Below, piece after piece: positions 51,601 through 63,600 of a stretch of 64,000 nucleotides of DNA (positions within the stretch are counted from its first letter, which is position 1; the number at the start of each line of letters is the position of its first letter). The notes under the pieces are model-generated. The model was not told the DNA's origin, searched no databases, and saw only the letters and a program-made list of their open reading frames with translations. The stretch is from Antedon mediterranea (Eukaryota; Echinodermata; Crinoidea; Comatulida; Antedonidae): assembly GCF_964355755.1 (NCBI RefSeq), contig NC_092671.1:15542501-15606500 (forward strand), in the 5' to 3' direction. The position numbers and the translations under genes are program-made.

Positions 51601-54600
51601 TAATTTTCAAGGGTGGGTTGTCCTTCCTATTAGTAAGGTATAATGCATACATTTTGTAAAGCTTTGTTACTGAGGTAATCATATAAAGAATTGTAAAGGT
51701 AGAAATTGTATTATATTTCTGTTAAATCTTAATTACAAAAGATTTTGTTATTTAGGAGGTTTGTTTGCTATGTGAGCCAGTTTCATTTTAGAAAAATCCA
51801 ATTTTGAACACACTCTAAATAAAAGAAAATACTTTTTTTCATTTTGTTTTTAGCCAAACCGTCGTGAAACCTGGTGTCCTGGAACAAGAAAGTTTCCCCT
51901 TCTAGCATCAGACCCTATTGCTGCAGCCGCTGCAGTGGCAGCAGAGGTTGGATCATTTGATGTCGCTACCACTTTTAAATTTTCTCCAAAAGCAAAAAGT
52001 AGCATAAGCTCTTGCAGTGTCAGCAGTGATGGTATGTTATATTTTGCTTATATTACACACAAATAAAAATTAAAGAAAACAACATACATACTATGTAGTC
52101 AAAAACACAAAATGTTGATGACATGATTGGTCATTTTAGGTTACATAAAATCTAGTGAATGTCATATCAGTGTGTAAGTACTACTGTGGTATGAATTTAC
52201 AGAATTTTCAGATAGCAAGTTTGAAAAGTTTGCTGAAGAATGTTCAGGCTTTTTGTCTGATGAATCTATACCCAAAAAGAAACGACGACGGGCTGTGCAT
52301 TTTTCTGAAATACCACCTATAATGGATGTTAGTATGTCTCATGCACAAGAAATTGGCTGTCAGACAGAGGTATGTCAACCCAGTCTAAATTGCTTTCAGG
52401 TGTAATTAAAAGTTTAATTAAGGCTTGAAAGATGTATTGTCCCTTTGACTAATTCCAAAAAAATTTAAAGAAAAAGATTTGAAAAAAGGTGGGTCATTTT
52501 GAAGTATCATAATAGTTATTAACTTTCACCAAAAATTAGTCGGGAAAAAAAATCATTTAACTGAAATACAGACATATTTTGGTTCAAAAAATAACTTTGA
52601 CTTCCAGTCAAAGTTTTTGATCAAAACATATCTCATAATGCAACGCCCTTATTTGGCTACTCTGTATGCATAATTATAAAACTTCCTCGCGATCTGTGTG
52701 AAAAGACCTTCTCAACCGTGAAGAGTTGTAAACAATCCTAATTAGCATCATGCATAATGCATACTCATGGTTTGAAATCTTTGTTTACTTTCGCTCCTGA
52801 CGATTTTCTAGACGAAATGTAATAAATTAATTTACCTGTTAATTACGTACACTTGTATTTTCAACTTAAAGTGAATAACTTTAATATTACTTTGATATGA
52901 CCAATTTAAATTTAGAATGTTTAGACCTTCATTTTTTGTTTTTAAAGGGACAATACATCTTTAACACACATAATACATTTAAATAAGATGCGTAATTTTC
53001 CTTCTGTATCCACAAACAAATTATTCATGCGGTTTTTCACCTCTATTTTTTTTGTTTCTAAAGCTCTGTCTACATTATCAAACCATATGTGACAACAAAA
53101 TGTGATGTGACCATATATAGACATGATGATATCACTATCACATATCACTATCATATTTGGGCACCTCACACTTGTTTTGTCAAACTATTTTTATAGTGTA
53201 GACAGACCTTAAATCTGTCACTGGCAACCATTTTTTCAGCCAAATATTTTTATTTTTTATATATTTATTTCTAGAATGTAATAGATCATGATGTGGCAAG
53301 TTCCCATGAAGAACTAAAAGAGTCCATCATTATCTGCGAGGCACTGATGCAGGAGAAAGATGAACTAAAAAGTGAAAATGAATTAATGCACCAACAGATA
53401 TTGCAATTAAAGGAAGAAAATCAAGAAATTAATACTAAATACATAACAATGTAAGCTTAAAAATATAAACAATAATATTTAAAACAATGTAATTATAAAT
53501 ATTGCTGTATGTTTTACTCTTCTATCAATTGTGCATTACCATGTTACGAGTAGTTGAATCATTAAAGTTTCGACGTACGCAAAGCAGAAACTGTTTTGAT
53601 TGTACGTCTATGGCATCATGCTTACATTGTCGGTTCCCACTTGGGACACGCAAGGTTTTGTTCTTATGGAACGTTGCGTTGATACATTGCATCTACGTCC
53701 TTGCTTTGCGTCCTAGTGGAAACCAAGGTTTATTATGCGTGATAATGTTATTGTTGATATTTATAAATATAATGAAAATAAGAAATATATAGTGTTTATG
53801 TTGCAGGAATTAGCTCCCTCTCAAAATAAGTCTTTTTTATCATGCTTACTAGGTTAGATTTTAATAATCAACTTTTTGTTTTCTCGAATTACAAAGTATT
53901 CTTTTGTAATATGATTATACAATTTATCTTTGGAATTGATTTAATGGCAGGGAAATAGAAGGTAAAAACGTGAAGAAGGAACTTAGTCGACTCACAGAAG
54001 AATTCATGGAATTGAAAGAATTTACAAGTATTGAACAAGAAGTTACTGATACTCACTATAAAGATATTGAGGTATTATTATATAGTTTGTATTTATTATT
54101 TATTCGCACTCAAGACCAACCAATTCTGGCTTATGAGTCAACATTATAAACCATTTTAAAAGAAAAATAAAAACATACAAAAAGGCATACAATACGGTAT
54201 ATACATCCTTAAAAATACTATACAACCTGTTGATATTTAAATGTCATGCTCTAATGGAGTAAAACATTATATATGTATTATTATATTTATTCCATTGTTT
54301 TTTGTTTTCCCTAGATAAAACATCAATCAATCGTGAAGGAACTTAACCAAACAATTGAAGGAAAGGAGAAGGAAATTGGAAGGCTGAGAAGATCAATCTG
54401 TATTCCTATACCTTTACAACCTAGCTCTGATCAGGTAATAATTCACATATGTTTTTGAGTCCGTGAACTCCCTGTTAATAAATATATGAAACATTTTAGT
54501 TAGTCAGGGCTTGTCATTGTCCCGACCTAGAATTTGCACAACTGTTTTAAAAGAAATTGAGTGAAGAAGCGCATCACAATGACCCAATGAATTAACATGA

Positions 54601-57600
54601 CTTGTTCCTAGGTCATATGTGCAACAAATCGAAAGAACCCTATTAGTTTGACTTTTTCATCTGTTTGAGTATTTTAACTTTATGAATCCTCTTATAGTTT
54701 TGTTTGAATGTCGTCTATATATTTTTGTATCGTTTATAAAAGGGCGTCTTCAAGTCAGTTGTACTGCTACTACTACTACTTGTAAAACAAAGTTGAATTG
54801 CCTTATAGTGCATGCTTTAATTTTCTTTTATTTTTGTGACAGACTGGAAATGAAGAATCTTCTCAGAAAATGAAGGAACTGGAAATGAGTTTAGAAGATG
54901 CCGAGGCGGTTCTAATGGATACCAACAAAGCATTATCTGAAATGAAAGACATTAATGTGGTATTAGAGAAAGAGATGGTAAGGAACAATGTACAATAAAG
55001 ATAATGTTAATTACTCTTCATTATTCAGTACCTAGTCTAGTATACTGTGTCTAATAATATCCCAGGATTGTTGGCAAGTACACATTCCCATCAGGGCTCG
55101 ATTTATCTTTTTCATGTTGCTAGCCCACTGGGCTAGTTCACTGTAGATTTCACTAGCCCATACATTATTTTACTAGCCCACTCTTATTATCGCACCGTGA
55201 TAGCAGGGCCGCCATATAAATGAATTCAGGCATTTTGTACAATAGAGGGCGCACTAATCTAAACGCTCGAGAATTGCTACACATTTACATACAAACTGTA
55301 TTAAACTATTATTGCATGAAAAATTACACAAAATTGTATTTCTTTATTGTTCACATCCCGGTTCACATAAAAATTAACTGGCGCTACTGCAGTTTCGCAC
55401 CACACCATTATATCTTCGATTTCTCACCTAAATTTTTCTTTTTCACACTCACAACATAATATTATGTAACATGTTTATACGATTCGACCACTTACGAAGT
55501 AATTTTTTTTAAATAACAATACTTTTCAAAACATTTTAAACAATACTGAACTCGATGTCAACACACTGCGAAATGTTCGCCATCTTATATTTATCACTTA
55601 ATTGCCAGAATGTATGCTTCATTTTCCCCAAAAAATGTAGAAACTATAGAGGCCAGTGTAATAAAATCCGATTACACATATATAGGCCTAGGCCTATTTA
55701 GTTTTGAAAGGCAAGAAATATTTTCAGCTGGCGAAAGAGAGGTTTAATTAATATTTCATTATTAATATTAGTATTATTATTCATGTTAATAGGTCCTATC
55801 AATGTTTTATGTACAGACTCATATCGTCGCCGTTTTGATATGTACAGTGAGCTAGCTGGTTCTTTATAAAAACCACTCTTTGCAGTTTAAAAATAAAAAC
55901 AGAAAATAAAACATGCATTGATTTATGGCAATTTTCTGATTCTAAAATGGCCACAGTTCGATCGAGGAAATAGAGCTGTTTTGAAAGGCATTTTTTATTG
56001 TGATAAAGGTAAATATAACGGTGGCTAAATCATGGAAACATGTTACATAATGACCCAAAATTGTATGATGTGGGTGTGAGAAAAAAATTAAGCGATAAAT
56101 CGAAGATTTAACAGTGTGGTGCGAAACTGCAGTAGCGCCAATTAACTTTGCATTGCGACGCATAGTCTATTTCATGCTCAACATATTCACAGAATCGATT
56201 TATTGAGGTCTTTTTGTTGTTGGGCTTCAACCTAGCCAAGAAAACTAATTAGATTCTGTCTACCTTAGGCTAGAGGCCTAGGCCTAGAGCCTATTATTAT
56301 AGTAGGGTAGCTAGGATAGACCTACCTACTAGGCCTAGATCGCATTGGAGCACCTGGCCTACTGTACCAAAATGGTACTATAGGCCTAGCTAGGCCTAGG
56401 TAGTATCTAGCTAGGCCTAGCTGCTGCTGAGCAGCCATCACGATGCCAAACGATGGCTTTTGATTCTATCTAGGCCTCCTACGCATATTATAAAATATGG
56501 CCTCCATGGCCTACCTACAGGGATAGAGCCAGCCACCCGGCCCTACAAAATATCCCTAGCTTTGATCTGTGACAACCAGGCCTGATGACAAGACTAGACA
56601 AGTTATTTTTAACATTGGCAAAATTCTACTACATTTGGCCAATCACAGTTCGTTATTTATGGTCATATTTTTGTGACATGTTTGACCTGATAATGAAGCT
56701 CCGCCTACTTCACAATAACCAGGGTGACAAAAACATAAATGGCCAATCATAATTCGGGAAATTTGTTTGATTATGAGAGGCTCCGCCTACATCATCACTT
56801 GTTATGGCCACAGCAGCAGCGCGCCAGTGGTTTTTTTTTATGATGTTGCCAAGACATATATGTCTTTTATGCTGGAGTTATTTTTATGAGGTCATTTCGT
56901 CCCAATTTCGAGTTCCCACAACCTACTAGCCATCCGGGCTTAAAGGAAGATACTTTAGGTAGCCCGGAGCTGTTTTTACTAGCCATTGTACGCCGGGCTA
57001 GCACTAAATCGAGCCCTGCCCATACACTCATTCCCATACACTCATTCCCATACACTCATTTAATAAAGTCTCTTAAATACAGTACTACTATAACTTTATA
57101 GTTATCTCTTAATAATATTGATATCATTTTATATCAGGGATGTCACCACGGCCCCGTCCACCACTCGCAATTTCCGACCACCATTTTCATGACGCCAACC
57201 ACCACTATATTTACGCATGTAGATAGTAGTCTATTGTTCGTAACCTACTACTAATGCTACGATGTATTGTTATTATGTAATCGATCTTGTGTGTTTGTCT
57301 GTTTGTTAGCAGGATTACTCAAAAAGTAATTACAAGATCTTTACCAAAATAAATGTAAAGATAGATATGTGGTCAAGGACCATTCCATTAAATTTTGGGA
57401 CCATTTGAAACCACGGTTCCAATTCTGGACCACTTTTTTGTATACTTTTCAGACGTGCTAGTGTTAAAATAAGAGATAGGGCATCCCATGGTGGTGAAAT
57501 TAGGTGGTATCTCTCATCTAATTGGTGCAGATTTTTTTAGTCAGATATTGGTACCTAGTTCATCTAACCAAATGTCTCTGGCCTGCCTGTCTGGTAGCCG

Positions 57601-60600
57601 GACAACCCCCCCACCCGATTTTTTTTGGGGGGAGGGGGGGTGTCGTCGACCACCACTCATGCTGGTTACATCCCTGTTATATATAGGAAAGTTTGAAAAA
57701 AAGATTACAGCAACTGGAGAATGAGAAGTCCGACTTCCAGGTGAGCATAGATATTCAGAAGGATAAGAGTGATCGTATGTGTACTGAATTAAGAACAGAA
57801 TTACAATTGACCTACCAAGAACTTTCTCAGGTCAGAGGTGAAGAAGTTCATATACCAGAAAATACTCAACATTCGGTACAAGAATTACACAACACTATTG
57901 AACGGTAAATATATATGAATGAACTATGGAAGATCTATTTATTTACAAAAGATTTAATGTGTGAATTATAAAGCCATGTCTTGTTGAAATATAAATTTAA
58001 CATTTTCTTTTTAGTCTTACAAAAGAAAGTGTGACTTTGAAAGAAGACCTACAGTTAAGCATTACAAGTGTAAGTTTTCTTGATACCATTACCACATTTT
58101 TTTTCCGGCCATGCACTAATAAATTGAAATAATCAAATATAGAGATTTGATTTTGCAGAGTGTTGAGATTCAAGAAGATCTTATTAACTGTCAAGAGGAA
58201 TTGGAACAATGTTCAGACAAGTGCAAGAAATTAAAGACTGAAGTTTTAACCCTCCACAAGGAACTGGAATGTTCCAGAAAGGTATCAGAAGAAAGAGTTA
58301 CTCAACCTGAAGTAAGCAACCTACAAGATCAAGAGATGTATACACAAGAGATTGAAGCACTTAATAGCAAAATACTGGCTCTTCAAGAAGAACTGGAATG
58401 TTCCAGAAAGGTATCAGAAGTTAATCAACCTGAAGTAAGCAACCTACAAGATCAAGAGATGCATACACAAGAGATTGAAGCACTTAATAGTAAAATACTG
58501 GCTCTTCAAGAAGAACTGGAGTGTTCCAGAAAGGTATCAGAAGTTAATCAACCTGAAGTAAGTAACCTACAAGATCAAGAGATGCATACACAAGAGATTG
58601 AAGGACTTAATGGCAAAATACTGGCTCTTCAAGAAGAACTAGAGTGTTTCAGAAAGGCATCTGAAGAAAGAGTTACTCAACCTGTAGTAAGTAATCCACA
58701 AGATAGCCAAGAGATGCATAAACAAGAGATTGAAGCACTTAATGGCAAAATACTGGCTCTTCAAGAAGAACTTGAGTGTTCCAGAAAGGCATCAGAAGAA
58801 GGAGTTACTCAACCAGAAGTAAGCAACCTACAAGAGATGCATACACAAGGGATTGAAGCACTTAATAGCAAAATACTGGCTCTTCAAGAAGAACTGGATG
58901 GTTCCAGGAAGGCATCAGAAGGAAGAGGTAATGAAAGGGAAGTAAGCACCATTCAAGAGATGCATAAACAAGAGATCGAAGCACTTAATAGCAAAATACT
59001 GGCTCTTCAAGAAGAACTGGATGGTTCCAGAATGTTGGCAGAAGAAAGAGTTACTCAACCTGAAGTAAGCAACATACAAAACCAACAGATGCATACACAA
59101 GAGATTAAAGCACTTAATAGCAAAATACTAGCTCTTCAGGATAAACTCCAGCAGAAAGGGGAGAATGCACATGAAGAAGAACTAGAGATTGTCAAGAATA
59201 TTGAAAAAAAGACAACTGAGGATAATTTGACAGTTTTGACGATGCAGGAAACTCTACAGGAACGTGAAAAAGAGTGTGAAACTCAGAGGATTATCATAGT
59301 TTCTCTTCAAAAAGAAATTGAGCAACTGTCTTCTAATGATATGGAATTACAAGAAAAGGAAGCATGTGATATAAATGGAAGCAATCAGGGGACTAGTAAC
59401 ATGGTTCTTCAAAAAGAATCGGATCACACTGCTGCAGAAAAGGAACATCCAGACAAAGAATCTGACATAATTTGTAATTTGCAAATGCAATTGAATGTGA
59501 AGACAAATGAATGTGAAACTTTAAATGAAATGGTGGTCTCCCTTCTTGAACAACTAGAAAAAGACAAAGAGTTTAAAGAAAGTGCTGAGGAGAGTGACTT
59601 AAAAGTCAAAGTTATAGAGCTTGAACGAAGATTGGAATTAAGTAGAGATTACGAGGTAGAACTTGAATCTCAAGTAGAAAATTTAAGAGAACTAACTATG
59701 ATCAATGAATATGAAAATCCAGAAATTAATTCAAAGGAAACGTTAATGGATGTTGCTGAGAACGATCCAGAATTGATTTCAGAAAGGGATACTACTTCAG
59801 GTAATAAATGCTCAGAAGAAGAAGATATCAGTTTAGATGAAAGTGAGAATATAACATCAGCCAGTATGGCTACAGTAGAATATGGTGAAAACAGGAAAAA
59901 GAATCTTGAATCAAAAGTTACTGAATTACAGGTTCGACTAGAAGAGATGACAGATTTACTGACGGAAATGTCGAAAAAACTTGAGCACTCGGAAGAGATG
60001 CTGAAATTCTCAAAAGATTATGAAGTTGAACTTGAAAGGCAATTGGAAGAAGCAAATAAGAGCAAGGAACAGCAGATGGAAATGTTTAATAGGGATCAAG
60101 CTGAGACAGAATCAAAATTGGCTGATATGGAAACCAAAGTATATGGCTCAGAGGCTAGTTATACAACTATAGAGTCAAAACTGACTGATGCAGAAGCCAA
60201 GTTGGTTTTTATGGAGTCTAATATAAGGGAAACCGAGGCGAAGTTTGCTGAAATGGAATCTAAGATTGTTGAGTTGAAATCAAAGCTTGCTGAATCGGAG
60301 GTTAAAGTTGAACAATGGAAGGTTGAAGCGGAAAGGAATAAACGTTTGATTGCAGAACAGAGCATGAGCACTGATATGATGACAACACAGTAAGTTGATC
60401 TAAATATGAACTAGTATGAGCTTGTATGCTTTCTGCTTTAAAAATATGGTTCTTGAGACTACATATCTTCTAATACAGTATCTCTATATATTATTGTGAA
60501 TACTGTGTTCAAAAAGATAATGTTTTTTATATATCCAGGCTTGAATCGTACAGACAGACTGCTGATCGTGCAAAGGGTGCACTTTTAGCTGAGAGCAACC

Positions 60601-63600
60601 GTGAGCTTGACCAGCAACGCAAGATTGAAACTCTTGAAAATGCCCAGAAAGAGTCAGTAGCAGTTTTTCAACAGGCCAGTAAAGAAAAAGATGAGATTAT
60701 TGCAGGTCTGGAGAAGAAGACCAAAGATCTATTGACCAAGTTAAGACAAACAGAAGCAGAGAGTGATCAAGCCACCCACAGGTCATTGCAGATGGAAAGA
60801 GAATCCCAGGTATAATTAATTATTTCAATTGTAAAATAGATTACGGATAGAAATTGAACAGAGAATGGCCTATTAAAAAAATTACATTCATTTATACAAA
60901 GAAAATACAATTAACAGATTTACAATAAAAATCAGTACTGTATAGATCATAAAAATACAATGTTATATTTCATCTTCTCTACCAGCCATGATGTTCTCGC
61001 ATGTTATCAATGTTATGGTATACATACCTAACAAAAAGCTTGAAAAGCCTGCTATAAATGAGATCGCAGAAATTATCGAAGGTATTGAGTGTAGTCACCC
61101 TGAGGCGCTTGTAATTATCAATGGCGATTTCAACAGATGCAAGCTCAAGAAAACAACTGCCACATATTATCAGCATGTTACATGTAAAACGAGGGACAAC
61201 GCGATTCTTGATTTATGCTACTCTAGTGTGAAGGATGCCTATATTTCGACCCCACTACCGAACTTGGGCAAATCTGATCATAATTTGATTTTACTCAGTC
61301 CTAAATATCGCCCGTTAAATAAGACATGCCAACCAAAAATTATTAATGTACGTAAATGGTCTCCTGAAGCCGAGGAAGCCCTGATAGCAGAATTTGAATC
61401 TACCGATTGGGATATTTTTACGGAGGATGAAGATTTGAATAGTATTACTTATGCAGTGAGCTCGTACATAAACTTTTGTATTGATAAATGCGTTCCAGTT
61501 AAAAAAGTGAAAATCTACCCTAATAACAAGCCATGGATCACGAAAGGCGTTAAATTACTGTTGTGTGAGAAACGTAAAGCCTTTAAGATGGGCGACTCTA
61601 ATCGTATGAAAATATTGACTAGAGAGATTAAATCTGAAATAAGGAAACAGAAGAACATTTATAGGAAAAAAGTTGAACATAACTTCAGGTCTAATAATAT
61701 GAAACAAGTTTGGCAGGGTATTAAACTTATGAGTGGTTACACAAACGGTGGTAATACACCCACCTCGATTCCGAATGTTACTGTGCAATATGTTAATGAG
61801 TTAAATGAATTTTATAACCGTTTTAATGTTCATGATTTTAAAAAAGAAAGAGAGGCCCTATTTAGCTTGTGTCGGGTGACTGAAGATGATCCCAAATTTA
61901 GTATAAGCATTTCTGATGTACATAGCGAATTCATGAAACTCAATTCATCGAAGGCTGCTGGGCCGGATAGAATCCCACCACGAGTACTTAAGGTCTGCTC
62001 TCCTCACCTTGATGGTATATTTACATTTATTTTCAATATGTGTCTTTCTTATCATGCGTTCCCGGATATTTGGAAACTTTCATGCATAATACCGGTACCT
62101 AAGAAACCTAAGATTAACAGCATGAATGATTTGAGACCCGTTGCACTCACGTCTGTCGCGATGAAAATATTGGAACGTATTATTTTAAAAATTATGCAAC
62201 CTTATGCTGAAAAAGTGTTAGACCCGTTGCAATTTGCTTACCGATCACTCCGTAGTACCAGTGATGCGATTTATTTTAAATTACATAAATTGTATTCACA
62301 TCTAGATAATGTAAAGAAAGGCCACTCGGCACGTATTATGTATTTTGATTTTCAGTCTGCGTTTAATACCATACAACCCCATATCTTAGCAGACAAAATG
62401 TTGAATATGGAGTTTCCCCGTCCGATTGTTCGTTTAGTTTTAAATTTCATTTGTGATAGAAAACAATTTGTTAATATTAATGGTGTTAAGTCAGAAATCG
62501 TAACCTCTGACACCGGTGTTCCTCAGGGTACTGTCAACGCACCTAAATTATATTCCTTGTATACGGCCGATTACAGATCTTTAAATGATGAGCTTTGCCC
62601 CGTTGTTAAATTCGCTGATGACACTAGTACTATTGGTCTCATAGTTTCAAACAATGATGAAAATTATCGTAGCGAAATACAAAGATTTGTAAAATTTTGT
62701 GACGATAATTATCTCCAAATAAATGCATCAAAAACAAAGGAGATGATCATTGATTTTAGGACTAAACATAAATTTAATTTTCAACCAATCACTATCAAAG
62801 GTAAAGAAATTGAAATTGTTGACCAGTACAAGTATCTAGGAATTGTTTTCAATGATAAACTGAATTGGGGAGACCATATAGACTACATCAGCAAAAAATT
62901 AAATCCCAGAATGTATTGTATGAGAACTTTATATAAATTTAACTCCTGTGATTTGATGTTACTTTCGTTTTATAGATCCGTTATATGTAGTGTTTGGACG
63001 TATTGCCTCTCCTGTTGGGCTGGTAATGTTACCGGAGGGAATAAAGGACGCCTTGAAACTTTCATCCGTCGGGCTGGTAAAATGATTGGTCTGGAACTGC
63101 CTTCCTTTACCGATGTGCACCTAGAACACCTCCAGAAAGATTTCGAACGCATTGAGTCGGATGCCTCTCATCCTCTCCACAAAGTGATCATAGACCAACT
63201 TAATCCAAGTGGTAGATTGAGGCTCCTCAGTGTGAAAACAAATCGATTTGCTAAATCCTTTATTCCCTCCGGTATCATCCAGTACAACAGGAAGTCAAGA
63301 AGATAATTTTATCTTGTAATTTTTTAGATGTTTTTATATGAATGGTTTTATGCTATATTTGTTTTTATTGTGTTTTCTTTGTTATTATGACGAGCAATGA
63401 ATTTCCTTGTTGAGGATCAATAAAAGTTATCTTATCTTATCTTATCTTATGTAATATTTACTTTTATGTTTAAAGGACCTTCGTGATCGTGTAAAGGAGC
63501 TGGAGAATCACGCTTTTGATAATCGCCAGTTAACATGCAAACAAGATATGGATCCTGCTAAGCTTGCACAACGTTTAAAACAAGTGGAGTTCAACCTTGA

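Larger units (their letters stand above)
54978..57686. other. Kinesin intron filled by three TIR elements
   Basis: 2.7-kb intron, of which about 2.5 kb is transposon: 55092-57018 (with 55380-56139 nested in it) and 57135-57676. Between 57018 and 57135 is a short CCCATACACTCATT tandem repeat. Confidence 0.75.

Noticed and set aside
53502-53792. 96-codon forward frame in a kinesin intron
   Set aside because: It overlaps a likely MITE and has no conserved pattern; neighbouring exons join in frame without it.
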